This document shows, one piece after another, positions 1-9,920 of a DNA stretch of 64,000 nt. Source of the DNA: Psychrobacter glacincola (GTDB taxonomy: Bacteria; Pseudomonadota; Gammaproteobacteria; Pseudomonadales; Moraxellaceae). Positions within the stretch are counted from its first letter, which is position 1. Each line of letters begins with the position of its first letter. The DNA is taken from the NCBI RefSeq assembly GCF_904846215.1, contig NZ_CAJGZK010000007.1, forward strand, positions 88,466-152,465, given 5' to 3'. The notes below the pieces were generated by a model that saw only the letters and a program-made list of their open reading frames with translations, searched no databases and had not been told where the DNA came from. The position numbers were made by a program, and so were the translations under genes.

Positions 1-416
1 GTAATATCTCTGAAGGTACAATAAGTGCACCAAATGCCGGCACTAGCAGTAGTAATGATGATATCGTTATTATTGAAGAAGACGCAACCTATGACGGCAC
101 GCCAGCGACAAGCAATACGGGTATGAGTGCAAACAAACCCAATGCTGGTAACGCAAGTATTCAAGCTGCCAAGCCTGCTGCCACGTATATTTTGCAAATT
201 AACAGCTTTGGTGATGCTGATGAAGCTGACCGCCGCCGTGCGCAAGTACTGATGGCAGGTGTCGATGCGAAAGTCGTCAAAAACACGACCGGTAATGGCT
301 TGCCTATTTATCAAGTGATCTCACGCCCGATGACCAGTCGCCAAGCGGTTGCTACTGCGCAGCAGCGCCTACAAAATAACGGTATTGATTCTATTATTGT
401 CGAACAGCGTCGTTAG
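1..416 (+). CDS. SPOR-domain protein, C-terminal part (5' end outside window)
   Basis: The reading frame is open from the first bases of the window and stops at 414-416, so the start of the gene lies upstream. The visible protein begins with a linker rich in Ser, Thr, Asn and Gly. It ends in a domain of about 75 residues beginning TYILQINSFGDADEADRRRA, which has the beta-alpha-beta pattern of SPOR domains. SPOR domains bind denuded peptidoglycan glycan strands and send proteins to the division septum, so an FtsN-like or other cell-division/envelope role in the periplasm is likely. The N-terminal membrane anchor expected of such proteins cannot be seen here. A strong hairpin terminator follows directly. 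Confidence 0.85.
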   Translation, partial: NISEGTISAPNAGTSSSNDDIVIIEEDATYDGTPATSNTGMSANKPNAGNASIQAAKPAATYILQINSFGDADEADRRRAQVLMAGVDAKVVKNTTGNGLPIYQVISRPMTSRQAVATAQQRLQNNGIDSIIVEQRR

Positions 417-436
417 ATTTAAATTTATTTTTTTAT

Positions 437-463
437 AAAAAAGCGTCACAATGACGTTTTTTT
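437..463 (+). terminator. Rho-independent terminator after the SPOR gene
   Basis: A hairpin with arms AAAAAAGCGTCA and TGACGTTTTTTT (one G:T pair) around a CAA loop ends in a T run. It begins 21 bases after the SPOR stop codon. It overlaps the longest possible start of the next gene, which argues for the later start at 511. Confidence 0.85.
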
Positions 464-510
464 TATCCCTTTTTTTTAGTACCTTCTATCAAACTTCATA
501 TAAGAGCATA

Positions 511-1608
511 ATGATGACTGTCACTAATTCAGAAACTGTACCCGTCGGTATGATGAAAGCATTTTTTCAAAAATACTTTATTGATGCATTTACTGGTATG
601 GCATTAGGGCTTTTTGTCACCCTCATAGCGGGTCTTATCATCTCGCAAATCGGAGGCTGGCTAAATATACCAGCACTCATTGCGGTTGGTAAGCTGGCAT
701 CCGTGCTAATGGGCGCAGGTATCGGCGTCGGCATTGCTTATTATCTAAAAGCGCCAACTTTGGTAATGCTTAGCTGCTTAGTCGCTGGTATGCTGGGCGC
801 TCACTCTGAAGCACTAATGGCAGGTAATCTGTTTATTGCGCAAGAAGCAGGTCCTGCCACCTTTGCCGCGTTACCGGGTAATCCGATTGGTGCGTATTTG
901 GCGTCAGTTTTTGCCTATCGTGCTGGTACATGGGTTGCTGGTAAAACTAAGCTTGATATTCTATTGGTGCCTTTGATAGTCTGCGCGGTGGCATTGGCGG
1001 TATGTGCGCTACTAAATCCTCCTATCGTTGCCGCAGTCAATGCGATTGGTCAAGGCATTCAAGCAGCAACGACCCTTCAGCCATTATTAATGGGTATTGT
1101 TATTGCTGTCGTCGTCGGTATATTGCTGACCATGCCGACATCGAGTGCTGCTATTTGTATTGCAATTGGACTTGGCGGTGTCGCAGGTGGGGCGGCAGTC
1201 GTCGGCTGCGCAGCGCATATGATTGGCTTTGCCGTCGCCAGCTTTAAGGATAATGGCATCAGTGGGGTCGTGTCTCAGGGTTTGGGCACCAGTATGCTAC
1301 AAATCCCTAACGTCCTCAGAAAACCTATCATTTTATTACCTGCTGTCATAGCAAGTGCTATCGTCGGTCCGATAGCAACCGTCGGCTTTGAGCTGGCTTG
1401 TACCGCAACAGGCGCCGGTATGGGTACCGCTGGATTGGTCGGCGTGTTTGGTGTGATTGAAGCATCACAAGAGATTATGAGTACCGGTCAGTTATGGACG
1501 GCGATTATTTTATTGATGTTTGTATTACCCGCTGTGATTGCTGGACTGGTGGCTTATATGATGCGCCGATTTGGTTGGTTGGTCGATGGCGATATGAAAC
1601 TGCCTTAG
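511..1608 (+). CDS. PTS EIIC-like (PTS_EIIC_2 family) membrane protein
   Basis: A 365-residue, very hydrophobic protein with about nine to ten membrane segments, Gly/Ala-rich throughout. Its motifs (GNPIGAYLAS, LTMPTSSAAICIA, the stretch around FKDNGISG) fit the stand-alone PTS_EIIC_2 family of sugar-transporter-like proteins. It has no EIIA or EIIB phosphoryl-transfer domain and no PTS gene lies beside it, so the substrate and even true PTS transport are uncertain. The frame can be extended to 451, but those bases form the terminator of the previous gene. The tandem ATGs at 511/514 are therefore the better start. It converges on the dehydrogenase at 1738-2784, with a shared terminator between. 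Confidence 0.75.
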   Translation: MMTVTNSETVPVGMMKAFFQKYFIDAFTGMALGLFVTLIAGLIISQIGGWLNIPALIAVGKLASVLMGAGIGVGIAYYLKAPTLVMLSCLVAGMLGAHSEALMAGNLFIAQEAGPATFAALPGNPIGAYLASVFAYRAGTWVAGKTKLDILLVPLIVCAVALAVCALLNPPIVAAVNAIGQGIQAATTLQPLLMGIVIAVVVGILLTMPTSSAAICIAIGLGGVAGGAAVVGCAAHMIGFAVASFKDNGISGVVSQGLGTSMLQIPNVLRKPIILLPAVIASAIVGPIATVGFELACTATGAGMGTAGLVGVFGVIEASQEIMSTGQLWTAIILLMFVLPAVIAGLVAYMMRRFGWLVDGDMKLP

Positions 1609-1639
1609 TATCCATTAAAAAACAAAAAGCATTCATTAC

Positions 1640-1693
1640 CTTGATTAAAAAAGCGCTTAAACGCGATAACGTTTAAGCGCTTTTTTAATCAAG
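1640..1693. terminator. Bidirectional terminator, perfect 24-bp stem
   Basis: The arms at 1640-1663 and 1670-1693 are perfectly complementary over 24 bp with a 6-base loop (cgataa). A and T runs on the two sides allow termination in both directions. It sits between two convergent genes. Confidence 0.9.
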
Positions 1694-1737
1694 ATTTTTT
1701 ATGACAGTTTGCTTGCTATTACTGATTCAATATTAAG

Positions 1738-2784
1738 TTATTTAGCGGTGATAGCCTTATTAGCAGCATTTTTAGAATGCTTTTTACCTTTGAGTTTACG
1801 AGACAGTATATTCATATCATTTAATACCTTGCTATAACGTGATGGGAACACGCGCTGGACCGCATCTATCATTTTGGCGTCACTTCCAATCAAGCAGCGC
1901 GGCTGGTTCGTCGCTGCAGCATGCAAAATAATCCAAGCAGCTTCGCTTGCATCAAATTTTAAAAACTTATTAAAGCTACTGATGGATTTACGACCACCAC
2001 GCATACCGATATCTTTGACGCTGTCGTTACCACGTGCACTATTGGCGATATTGGTTTTAATACCACCAGGATGAATACAGGTTGCTGAAACGCCGCAATG
2101 CTGAATATCTAGCTCTTGGCGCAAACTCTCGGTAAAGCCACGTACGGCAAATTTACTGGCGTTGTAGGCGGATTGTGAAGGCTGAGCGGTCAAGCCAAAT
2201 AGGCTTGAGATATTGACGATATGACCATGTTCTTTAAACTGGCGGGATTTTTTGTTCTTATCATTACTATTGGATTTATTAGCACTAATATCAATTTCGC
2301 TTTGTTTAACACTGTTTTTAATCAGTGGTAAAAATGCTTTGGTCCCATAGACGACGCCCCAAAAATTGATATCCATCACCCATTCAAGCTCGCTAATGCT
2401 GCTGCCTTCGACCGTGGAGTACAGCGCTACGCCTGCATTATTAAAGATAAAATTCACTTTACCGTGCTCTGCCATGACATTATCAGCCCATGCTTCAACG
2501 GCTTTGTTGTCCGAGACATCAAGTACCGTCGTAGTCGCTTTAATATCGTAATTAACGAGCATCTCTTTGGTTTGTATGAGCTGCTCAGCGTTGATATCAG
2601 ATAATGCCACATGACAGCCCATTTTGGCTAAATGAATGGCAAGCTCGCGACCCATACCAGAGCCTGCACCAGTAATAGCAGCGACATGATTATGGTAATA
2701 AGGCGCAATATCAAAGTCGGGATCGACAGAAAAAGGCAAGTGTTGACGTAGGGAGGTTGCTATAGCAAATACGTTATTAAGCAT
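1738..2784 (-). CDS. Short-chain dehydrogenase/reductase (SDR)
   Basis: A 348-residue classical SDR with a Rossmann fold. Visible motifs are the cofactor loop TGAGSGMG near residue 40, the NNAG motif, the catalytic Ser in the VNISSLFG stretch and YNASK with the catalytic Tyr and Lys. It should reduce or oxidise a carbonyl/alcohol using NAD(P)(H); the substrate cannot be read from sequence. An insertion rich in Ser, Asn and Lys lies between the cofactor half and the catalytic Ser, and a basic Lys-rich tail extends the C-terminus. Both make it longer than the usual 250 residues. The ATG at 2784 is chosen because an AAAGGA ribosome site lies 9 bases upstream; a TTG at 2793 would overlap that site. 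Confidence 0.85.
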   Translation of the reverse strand: MLNNVFAIATSLRQHLPFSVDPDFDIAPYYHNHVAAITGAGSGMGRELAIHLAKMGCHVALSDINAEQLIQTKEMLVNYDIKATTTVLDVSDNKAVEAWADNVMAEHGKVNFIFNNAGVALYSTVEGSSISELEWVMDINFWGVVYGTKAFLPLIKNSVKQSEIDISANKSNSNDKNKKSRQFKEHGHIVNISSLFGLTAQPSQSAYNASKFAVRGFTESLRQELDIQHCGVSATCIHPGGIKTNIANSARGNDSVKDIGMRGGRKSISSFNKFLKFDASEAAWIILHAAATNQPRCLIGSDAKMIDAVQRVFPSRYSKVLNDMNILSRKLKGKKHSKNAANKAITAK

Positions 2785-2908
2785 GATGAACAATCCTTTG
2801 TTTCATTAATAATATTGGTAGACAATGGTGGTCTACTGGTATTGCTACCTTAGCATGCTTTATGAAAAATACTGATAGCGATTGATAAACGCAGCTGTCA
2901 TTTTTAAG

Positions 2909-3045
2909 TATAGTCAGGGAAAAGTAATATCGATACATCAAGTACTGCGGGTATCAATTTTTCTTGCTTGCTGTAGCTAGCCGACAGAGGCTGCAAAAAA
3001 TCCATACCAGCAGTACCGTAGCGTTTTTGAGATATTTTAACTATA
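2909..3045 (+). repeat. Interspersed palindromic element, copy 1
   Basis: A 137-bp element running from TATAGTC to AACTATA. The core reads CTTGCTTGCTGT, then a variable centre (AGCTAGCCG), then ACAGAGGCTGC. The outer arms GTACTGCGGGTAT and ATACCAGCAGTAC pair with one mismatch. It lies in the 360-base gap between the SDR gene and clpX. Apart from the clpX terminator, nothing else is seen in that gap. Confidence 0.85.
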
Positions 3046-3086
3046 TATTAGAGCAAGTAAATAAAGTGAGAACTAAGCAGACATAA

Positions 3087-3123
3087 AAAAAGCGTCTGGC
3101 ATAAAATATGCTAGACGCTTTTT
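3087..3123 (-). terminator. Terminator of clpX
   Basis: The stem AAAAAGCGTCTGGCAT / ATGCTAGACGCTTTTT (one G:T pair) with an AAAAT loop has T runs on both strands. It lies just past the clpX stop codon. Confidence 0.88.
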
Positions 3124-3144
3124 CTATAAAGCAAGTAAGACTTT

Positions 3145-4458
3145 TTAAGCATCTATCGCTATTTGCTCTGAGTCATCGGTAGAGAAGGTGATTTCAGGGA
3201 TTTTGCCTTCGTTAATCACTTGTTCATCAACGAGTACTGTCTTAGCATTTTTCATAGAAGGCAGCTCATACATCGTCTCAAGAAGGGCATTTTCAACGAT
3301 AGAGCGCAGTCCACGAGCACCCGTTTTGCGCGCCATGGCTTTTTTGGCAATGGCATCAAGGGCTTCTTTGGTAAACGTAATGTCAGCGCCTTCCATATCA
3401 AACAGATACTTATACTGCTTAACCAAAGCGTTTTTTGGCTCCGTCAATATTTGAACCAATGCATCTTCGTCAAGCTCTTGCAGCGCAGCAAGGACAGGAA
3501 GACGACCGATGAGCTCTGGGATAAGCCCAAACTTAATCAAATCTTCAGGCTCTACTTGTTGTAGCAGCTCTGAGCTACGTTTACTATCGTCTTTTGAGCT
3601 CACATCAGCATTGAAGCCAATGCCTGTTTTTTCAGTACGCTGCTGAATGACTTTATCAAGACCTGCAAATGCACCACCAACAATAATCAAGATATTGCTG
3701 GTATCGACTTGGATCAGCTCTTGCTGTGGATGCTTACGACCACCGTGTGGCGGAATAGCAGCAACTGTACCTTCGATAAGCTTTAGCAATGCTTGCTGAA
3801 CGCCTTCACCAGACACATCACGCGTGATAGAAGGGTTGTCACCTTTTTTGCTGATTTTATCAATCTCATCGATATAGATAATACCTTGCTCAGCTTTGCT
3901 TACATCATAATCCGATGCTTGTAGTAGCTTTTGGACGATGTTTTCAACGTCTTCACCGACATAACCTGCTTCGGTCAAAGTCGTCGCATCTGCCATTGCA
4001 AAGGGTACATCTAGTAGGCGTGCTAAAGTTTGTGCCAGTAAGGTCTTACCAGAACCGGTCGGACCAATCAGCAAGATATTACTCTTTGCCAATTCTACCA
4101 TCGCATCATCAGCGCCGATCTTCGCTTTTTTGCTGTCATTGGCTAAAGTTTGACTGACTTTTAAGCGTTTATAATGGTTATAAACCGCAACCGCCAATGC
4201 TTTTTTGGCAGCATCCTGTCCAATGACGTATTCATCGAGTTTGGCGCGCAGCTCTTTTGGTGTTGGCAGCTTTTTATTGACCCAAGAAGTATCAATGTCG
4301 CTATCGTCATCACCATGGTCATCACTGTCGGCGATAAGGTCAGTACATAGCTCAATACATTCATTACAGATATTGGCATCGTCAGCAGCAATCAGCTGCT
4401 TCACTTCACTTTTTTCTTTGCCGCAAAACGAGCAATACGGGATATTATCTTTTGCCAT
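3145..4458 (-). CDS. clpX: ATP-dependent Clp protease ATP-binding subunit ClpX
   Basis: A 437-residue AAA+ unfoldase that recognises tagged substrates and feeds them into ClpP. The N-terminal zinc-binding domain has Cys9, Cys12, Cys31 and Cys34. The Walker A motif GPTGSGKT is at 132-139, the pore-1 motif GYVGED is near 165-170, and Walker B IIYIDEID is at 193-200. The RKH pore motif follows, and then the GIGF loop that docks on ClpP. Length is normal for the family, apart from an acidic Asp-rich linker after the zinc domain. It lies downstream of clpP on the same strand with a gap of about 140 bases, the usual order. The sequence leaves little doubt. Confidence 0.98.
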   Translation of the reverse strand: MAKDNIPYCSFCGKEKSEVKQLIAADDANICNECIELCTDLIADSDDHGDDDSDIDTSWVNKKLPTPKELRAKLDEYVIGQDAAKKALAVAVYNHYKRLKVSQTLANDSKKAKIGADDAMVELAKSNILLIGPTGSGKTLLAQTLARLLDVPFAMADATTLTEAGYVGEDVENIVQKLLQASDYDVSKAEQGIIYIDEIDKISKKGDNPSITRDVSGEGVQQALLKLIEGTVAAIPPHGGRKHPQQELIQVDTSNILIIVGGAFAGLDKVIQQRTEKTGIGFNADVSSKDDSKRSSELLQQVEPEDLIKFGLIPELIGRLPVLAALQELDEDALVQILTEPKNALVKQYKYLFDMEGADITFTKEALDAIAKKAMARKTGARGLRSIVENALLETMYELPSMKNAKTVLVDEQVINEGKIPEITFSTDDSEQIAIDA

Positions 4459-4598
4459 ATACAGGCACTCCTAAAATTTTATACTTATAAATAGTCTGAT
4501 GTTTGCATCAAGGCTTAAGTACCTAATACAGAGTACTTAAGCATGAGGACACGGCTCGGTTACTAGCTACATGGATACGGCTGCTAATAGAGTCGCTA

Positions 4599-5294
4599 TT
4601 ATAAAGACGCAGGGCGACGCTCTAATACTTCATCAATCAGACCATATTCTTTGGCTTCTTTGGCGTCAAGCCAATAATCACGCTCGACGTCTTTTTCAAT
4701 TTTCTCGACCGGTTGACCCGTACGCTCAGCCAAAATCTCGTTTAAGCGCGCACGAGTTTTTAGGATTTCACGCGCATTTATTTCGATATCACTTGCTTGA
4801 CCTTGCGCGCCACCTGAAGGCTGATGAATCATCACGCGAGCGTTAGCCAATGCGTAACGTTTGCCTTTCTCGCCAGCCGCCAAAAGGAATGAACCCATGC
4901 TGTAAGCACCGCCCATACAAATAGTCGATACTTCAGGTTTGATAAAGTTCATGGTATCGAAGATTGCCAAACCGGCACTGACTGAGCCGCCTGGCGAGTT
5001 GATATATAAATGAATGTCTTTGTCAGGGTTTTCAGCTTCCAAAAATAGCAACTGCGCGACGATTAGATTGGCCATATGGTCTTCGACTTGACCCGTCAAA
5101 AAGATAACACGCTCACGTAATAGACGCGAGAAAATATCAAACGAGCGTTCACCGCGTGCTGATTGTTCTACAACCATAGGAACCAATGCAGCTTGAGGTG
5201 CACTTTGAGTATATTGCGCGCTTTGAGCAGTATTGTGCGCACTCATCAGCATATCAAAATGTGGGTTGGCAGTGATGCGATCATAATCTGTCAT
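4599..5294 (-). CDS. clpP: ATP-dependent Clp protease proteolytic subunit ClpP
   Basis: A 231-residue serine protease that forms the double-ring degradation chamber with ClpX or ClpA. The catalytic triad is visible: Ser132 in [11 protein letters not shown], His157 in MIHQPSGG and Asp206 in ERDYW. About 40 residues rich in Gln, Ala and Ser precede the conserved [13 protein letters not shown] start of the mature protein. This is longer than the usual propeptide and is presumably removed by self-cleavage. The ATG has an AGGA ribosome site a few bases upstream. The trigger factor gene lies upstream on the same strand, giving the common tig-clpP-clpX order. Confidence 0.97.
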   Translation of the reverse strand: MTDYDRITANPHFDMLMSAHNTAQSAQYTQSAPQAALVPMVVEQSARGERSFDIFSRLLRERVIFLTGQVEDHMANLIVAQLLFLEAENPDKDIHLYINSPGGSVSAGLAIFDTMNFIKPEVSTICMGGAYSMGSFLLAAGEKGKRYALANARVMIHQPSGGAQGQASDIEINAREILKTRARLNEILAERTGQPVEKIEKDVERDYWLDAKEAKEYGLIDEVLERRPASL

Positions 5295-5730
5295 AAAAAT
5301 ATCCTGTTTATAAAGATAGAAGATAAAAAGTGGAAAATCGTTAAATTTTTATTGGTGTTTATCATTGTAAACATTGTCGGTTTATAATAAAACCTATTAC
5401 GTTAAATGAGACGTGTATCTCGTCAATAGCTGATAAATAGGGGTAATAAAGGCTAATAGCTTAAAATAATTGAGCCAATGGTAACTTTTTTATCGCGTTA
5501 ATAGTAACTTTTCAATGTGACAAGTGACTTTCTATTCATAACATAAGTAACTCCCTATTAATAGGGCGTTCGTGCGCATTTATCAAGGGCACGGTCTACA
5601 ATCTATTCATAAAGATAGCCTATAAGCCACCAATAAAAATGCCCTAACAAATTTGTCAGGGCACTGTGTTAAGGCATTTTTGGATCAATCTTAGCAATCA
5701 GTGCCAATGAATGACAAAGGATTTGCTAAA
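5295..5730. other. Gap between tig and clpP
   Basis: 436 AT-rich bases with no convincing gene. It holds the tig terminator at 5640-5663 and presumably the clpP promoter. A heat-shock promoter might be expected here, but no consensus could be assigned by eye. Confidence 0.5.
5640..5663 (-). terminator. Terminator of tig
   Basis: Inverted repeat TGCCCTAACAAA / TTTGTCAGGGCA with one internal mismatch. On the minus strand it is followed by TTTTTATTGG. It lies about 70 bases past the tig stop codon. Confidence 0.75.
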
Positions 5731-7074
5731 TTACATCGCTTGCTGTTGTTGCTGCTGAGCAGCTAATAGGTCTTGATAGCTCACTTCTTTGTCAGTGACT
5801 TTGCCTTGAGCAATGAGATAATCAACGACTTGGTCTTCTAGTACCACAGACTCAATGTTGGCGCGCTGTTGCTTGTCAGTGGTGTAGTACTCGATTACCT
5901 CGCTTGGATCTTCGTAGTTTTCAGCCGCTTCTTTGATGAAAGTCTCAACGCGAGCTTGGTCAACTTCTAAGCCTTTGGTATCGATAACACGAGCAACGAT
6001 TATGCCAAGGCGTGCCGCACGTAGCGCTTGTTCTTCAAACAGCTCATTTGGCAGCATGTCTTTATCGAAGCTATCAGCATTGGCACCGAACTGCTGAGAA
6101 AAACGTTGCATCATCATGTTGCGTTGACGCTCGATTTCTTGCTCTAGCATGGCGTTTGGTACGTCAAACTCGTTCTTTTCTAGTAAAGCATCAAACGTTG
6201 CTTGCTTCACTTGGCTACGAGCCGCGTTTTTGATTTCGCGTTCCATGTTTTTGCGAACGTCGTCTTTTAACTTCTCAACGCCGCCTTCTTTAACACCGAA
6301 CAGCTCAAGGAACGCATCGTCAATTTCTGGTAGCTTAGATTTTTCAACCAATTTTACATTGATTTTGAACTGCGCTTCTTTACCCGCCAAGTTTTCAGCT
6401 TGGTAATCTTCTGGGAAAGTCACGTCGATGGTTTTCTCTTCGCCAGCTTTCATGCCTTTGATGCCCGCTTCAAAACCAGGAATCATCTGGTTACTACCGA
6501 TAACCAGTTTGAAGTCCTCAGCAGAGCCGCCTTCGAATTTTTCGCCGTCGATAGAGCCTTCAAAATCAAAAGTGACTTGATTGCCTTTGTCCGCTTTACC
6601 TTTTTTCTCAACGAATTCTTCACGTTGTTTTTGTAGGTTTTCGATCATGGTGTCAACATCAGCTTCATCGACTTTAGCGGTATGACGCTCAACTTCGATC
6701 TCATCGATACCTTGTACATCAACTTCTGGGAAGATTTCAACCGTCGCTTGATATACCAAGAAATCGTCTTCAAGTTTTACGTCGTCGATATTAGGCATGC
6801 CAACCGCGCGGATGTCTTCAGATTTGATCGCTTCAAACACAGTATCACGGATGACGTCGTTGATGACTTCTTGTTGAATGCCAGCTCCGTACTGTGAACG
6901 GATATGTGACATAGGGACGTTGCCTTTACGGAAACCGTCAATCTTGGCAGTTTTCGCGACTTGACGAATACGGCCTTCAACTTTGTTTTGAATCTTTTCA
7001 ACGGGTACTTTAACCGTTAACTGAGTTTCTTTGTTAGATAACTTGTTGGTTGTGACTTGTAAATCTGTAGCCAT
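5731..7074 (-). CDS. tig: Trigger factor, ribosome-bound chaperone and prolyl isomerase
   Basis: A 447-residue three-domain chaperone that meets nascent chains at the ribosome exit tunnel. The N-terminal ribosome-binding domain holds the signature around [12 protein letters not shown]. The middle FKBP-type isomerase domain begins near [16 protein letters not shown]. The C-terminal helical domain forms the cradle. The protein ends in a short run of six glutamines before Ala-Met. The ATG at 7074 is chosen because AAGGTG lies 8-10 bases upstream; an in-frame ATG at 7080 is too close to that site, and the frame extends to 7119 without support. It heads the tig-clpP-clpX chaperone/protease block. 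Confidence 0.96.
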   Translation of the reverse strand: MATDLQVTTNKLSNKETQLTVKVPVEKIQNKVEGRIRQVAKTAKIDGFRKGNVPMSHIRSQYGAGIQQEVINDVIRDTVFEAIKSEDIRAVGMPNIDDVKLEDDFLVYQATVEIFPEVDVQGIDEIEVERHTAKVDEADVDTMIENLQKQREEFVEKKGKADKGNQVTFDFEGSIDGEKFEGGSAEDFKLVIGSNQMIPGFEAGIKGMKAGEEKTIDVTFPEDYQAENLAGKEAQFKINVKLVEKSKLPEIDDAFLELFGVKEGGVEKLKDDVRKNMEREIKNAARSQVKQATFDALLEKNEFDVPNAMLEQEIERQRNMMMQRFSQQFGANADSFDKDMLPNELFEEQALRAARLGIIVARVIDTKGLEVDQARVETFIKEAAENYEDPSEVIEYYTTDKQQRANIESVVLEDQVVDYLIAQGKVTDKEVSYQDLLAAQQQQQQAM

Positions 7075-7502
7075 GATCATTACACCTTTAGGATTAAATA
7101 ATAGACAACCATGCCTCAAAATATGGGCGTGTACGATTGGTTGCCGTTGGAATAAATAGAGGATAGTGATAGCGAGTCATTCTCAAATCAATGCCTTTAG
7201 CAATCGCTGCTGACATTAACTGGCACTAAAATTTAAAACTTTTCATCTTAGCGGGCGCTATCAAATATCAATAATAAACCGTCAATAGGTCGCATAATAA
7301 TGCTTTTTGGTGAATTATACGGACAATTAACGGCTTTCAACAAAATTTCAAAAGTAGAACAGTATAATCTATCTGTTTATTAAAGTAAAAGTTATCTGTT
7401 TTTAAGCACGATAGTTGGTTTTATAATGTGAATATACCTTTGTAAAGGCTATAAATTGGTGCATAGCTGTCATTAAGGTCATGGTTCTAATCGAACTGAC
7501 AG
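7075..7502. other. Gap between rdgB and tig
   Basis: About 430 AT-rich bases without a recognisable gene, RNA or repeat. The tig promoter must lie here, but no clear -35/-10 pair could be assigned by eye. Confidence 0.4.
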
Positions 7503-8150
7503 CTATAATTGAGCTAATAGCTGTTTAATCGCTTGACCGCGATGACTGATGCTGTTTTTGTCAGTAGCACTTAAACTGGCAGCAGTCGCTTGCAACTCTG
7601 GCAGCCAAAATAGTGGGTCATAACCAAAGCCACCATCACCGAGTGGTACTTCTAAAATCTCACCGTGCCATAGACCTTGCGCGATAATCGGTAAGGGATC
7701 ATCAGCATGGCGCACCATCGCCAGTACGCAAACGAACATACCTTTAATAGGCTCGTTAGGGTGCTCAGCGCGAATAGGCTGTAATTCAGCAACAAGCTTG
7801 GCATTGTTTTTGTCATCGTTGCCATGCTCACCGGCATAGCGAGCCGAGTAGATACCGGGCGCGTTGCCAAGTGCAGGTACGCATAAACCTGAGTCATCAG
7901 CGATAGCAGGCAATCCACTAATACGGCTGGCATGACGGGCTTTTATGATGGCGTTTTCGATAAAACTCAAGCCATCTTCAATCGCATCGTCGATATCCAG
8001 CTGACCTTGCGGTACAACGGTTACATCCAAATCTGCTTCGGCAAACAACCTTTTAAATTCAGTAAGTTTGCCTTTATTATTGCTGGCGAGTACCCATTGA
8101 TTGTGAAATGTGGGTTGGGTCAAGGGTCGCGATGTACTTGTAGCACTCAT
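7503..8150 (-). CDS. rdgB: RdgB/HAM1 non-canonical purine NTP pyrophosphatase
   Basis: A 215-residue house-cleaning enzyme that hydrolyses dITP, XTP and ITP to monophosphates and keeps deaminated purines out of DNA and RNA. The family marks are clear: VLASNNKGKLTEF near the start (substrate-binding SNNxxK), the DDSGL metal-binding motif, YSARYAG, GFGYDPLFW and the C-terminal SHRGQA motif. An 18-residue N-terminal extension precedes the conserved core. The ATG has GGAA 8 bases upstream. It reads leftward towards tig but is separated from it by over 400 bases, so it is probably transcribed on its own. Confidence 0.95.
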   Translation of the reverse strand: MSATSTSRPLTQPTFHNQWVLASNNKGKLTEFKRLFAEADLDVTVVPQGQLDIDDAIEDGLSFIENAIIKARHASRISGLPAIADDSGLCVPALGNAPGIYSARYAGEHGNDDKNNAKLVAELQPIRAEHPNEPIKGMFVCVLAMVRHADDPLPIIAQGLWHGEILEVPLGDGGFGYDPLFWLPELQATAASLSATDKNSISHRGQAIKQLLAQL

Positions 8151-8624
8151 AGAGAATATTCCGTCGTGTCGTTAGATCTAAAAAAATAGTTATTTATATC
8201 AATATGCTATGGCTATAAATGTTTTCTGCTTGCTACGCACACGCGCTACTAAGGACGCTTTGCATAACATTTAGTAACTGAGATTTGCTGCTACTATTGC
8301 TATAATAGCTGCCAAGCTATCGTGAATTATATCTTATAGCTTGTAAATATTAAGTTAATAAATGCCTATAAAGTCAAGTATTTGGCTTGTGAGCGCACAG
8401 CAACAAAAGAATAATAGTTAAGTTCATTTTGGATTCATAATAATACGTGATATGGTATTAAGAAATAACACGTAGTAACGATAGTATTCATTTCAAACAA
8501 TAAACTCAGCCAATTTAGTCGCTTATTTTATAGGGTTTTTTGCGCGGTAAAAATAGCGTAAAATCCAATATTTACCATCAGTTTCTGTAAATTAACGACT
8601 AAAACTAGCAAGGATAAAAAAATT
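8151..8624. other. Divergent promoter region between rdgB and sodB
   Basis: 474 bases between divergently transcribed genes. It is AT-rich with several short inverted repeats, and no gene is seen. It must hold the rdgB and sodB promoters. No Fur or SoxR-type operator could be assigned with confidence. Confidence 0.4.
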
Positions 8625-9254
8625 ATGTCGCATATTACTTTACCAGAATTACCGTACGCAAAAGACGCATTAGAGCCACATATCAGTGCCGAGACGTTAG
8701 AATATCATCATGACAAGCATCACAATGCATACGTGACTAAGTTAAATGAATTGCTACCTGGTTCTGGTCTAGAAGACAAAACCTTGCCAGAAATCATCGA
8801 AGCCACGGCGAAAGATGACAGCAAGCAAGGCATGTTTAACCAAGCAGCCCAAGTATGGAACCACACCTTCTATTGGAACTGCATGACGCCAGACAATGGC
8901 GGCGGCGAACCTACTGGCGATCTAAAAGGCAAAATCGAAGAAGATTTCGGTAGCTATGATAAGTTCCGTGAAGAGTTCAAAAACGCAGCATTGACTCAGT
9001 TCGGTTCAGGTTGGGCATGGCTAGTCGCTGATAAAGTCGGTGGCAAACTGTCTATCGCCAAAACAGCTAACGCTGATACGCCACTTGCACATGACCAAAT
9101 CGCGGTATTGACTTGTGACGTGTGGGAACATGCGTACTACATCGATTATCGTAACCGTCGTCCTGATTACGTCGACACGTTCCTAGACAAACTAGTGAAC
9201 TGGGACTATGCAAACGCTAAATATAAAGGTCAAGATGCTGGTGTTGAAGAGTAA
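8625..9254 (+). CDS. sodB: Superoxide dismutase, iron type
   Basis: A 209-residue cytoplasmic superoxide dismutase. Metal ligands are visible in order: the N-terminal His in LEYHHDKHH, the second His in QVWNHTFYWNCM, and the Asp and His of DVWEHAYYIDYRNRRP near the C-terminus. The stretches AAQVWNHTFYW and GSGWAWLV fit the iron rather than the manganese enzyme, though cambialistic use cannot be excluded. Ribosome site AGGAT lies about 9 bases upstream of the ATG. It is a single-gene unit closed by a strong terminator. The accessory DUF262-HEPN pair begins just past that terminator on the opposite strand. Confidence 0.96.
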   Translation: MSHITLPELPYAKDALEPHISAETLEYHHDKHHNAYVTKLNELLPGSGLEDKTLPEIIEATAKDDSKQGMFNQAAQVWNHTFYWNCMTPDNGGGEPTGDLKGKIEEDFGSYDKFREEFKNAALTQFGSGWAWLVADKVGGKLSIAKTANADTPLAHDQIAVLTCDVWEHAYYIDYRNRRPDYVDTFLDKLVNWDYANAKYKGQDAGVEE

Positions 9255-9281
9255 TCTTTAAAACTTAAGGTTTTGATTGAT

Positions 9282-9311
9282 AAAAAAGGACGCTGAGAGG
9301 CGTCCTTTTTT
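9282..9311 (+). terminator. Terminator of sodB
   Basis: The stem AAAAAAGGACGC / GCGTCCTTTTTT has a TGAGAG loop and is followed by more T. It can act on both strands and so also faces the HEPN gene ending at 9405. Confidence 0.92.
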
Positions 9312-9404
9312 TTGGTTTCATTTTCTTCTTCAAAATTTGATATAAATCAAATTCTATAAGTAAGTGTTATCAGATAAAATTGTTATATGAGAATTTAATA
9401 GGCA

Positions 9405-9920
9405 TCAACATTTAATTACTTTTAGTTGTATCTCTATATCTTTCAGACCATCAAATACTTGAGAAAATAAATTTAATGTAATAGAAGGTGAGTCTACGTG
9501 TCTCGTAACTCCTTTAAGATGAGTGTGAGCTTCCGCATTGCGTATAATCTTGAGAGTACCAAGGGCTGATAAAAGGAGAGCATTTTTCGATGCATCAAGT
9601 TTTTTTTCTAATCTTTCAATATTCATGAAACCAATTACAGATGAGAGCATTTTAATAAAATGGTTTTTATATTCAAATCCGTAGTTCCGGTCTATAATTT
9701 GTCTTTTTATATGAGTTTTAGTTGCTTGTAACTTTAACAAACGATTTGCACACATCTGGATAATGTTATCCATAGATTCTTCAATCCACCCACAGAGCTC
9801 AAGAATTGCAAGTTTCGAATAATACAACTTTCTTTTATGGCTATTAGTGCCGAAATATAGTTTATTTAATTGTTTGAGGTTATTTTCTATATATTTACGC
9901 ACAATCATAATTAGATACAC
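9405..9920 (-). CDS. Small HEPN-motif protein, partner of the DUF262 gene
   Basis: A 171-residue basic, mostly helical protein. Near the C-terminus, in IIRNAEAHTH, it has Arg127-x4-His132, matching the Rx4-6H signature of HEPN domains. HEPN domains are often metal-independent RNases in defence and toxin-antitoxin systems. The layout resembles the MAE_28990-type HEPN families reported next to DUF262 genes, but that is from memory and needs a profile search. The GTG start shares its G with the TAG stop of the upstream DUF262 gene (TAGTG), indicating translational coupling; an ATG 12 bases further in (9908) is an alternative. The base composition is clearly AT-richer than its neighbours, suggesting transfer. 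RNase or toxin activity is inference. Confidence 0.7.
   Translation of the reverse strand: MYLIMIVRKYIENNLKQLNKLYFGTNSHKRKLYYSKLAILELCGWIEESMDNIIQMCANRLLKLQATKTHIKRQIIDRNYGFEYKNHFIKMLSSVIGFMNIERLEKKLDASKNALLLSALGTLKIIRNAEAHTHLKGVTRHVDSPSITLNLFSQVFDGLKDIEIQLKVIKC

Noticed and set aside
451..510. Upstream extension of the EIIC-like gene
   Set aside because: These bases form the second arm and T run of the preceding terminator.
2909..3045. Palindromic elements considered as ordinary Rho-independent terminators
   Set aside because: They are far longer, keep a fixed core and fixed ends, and occur next to genuine terminators as well as between divergent genes.
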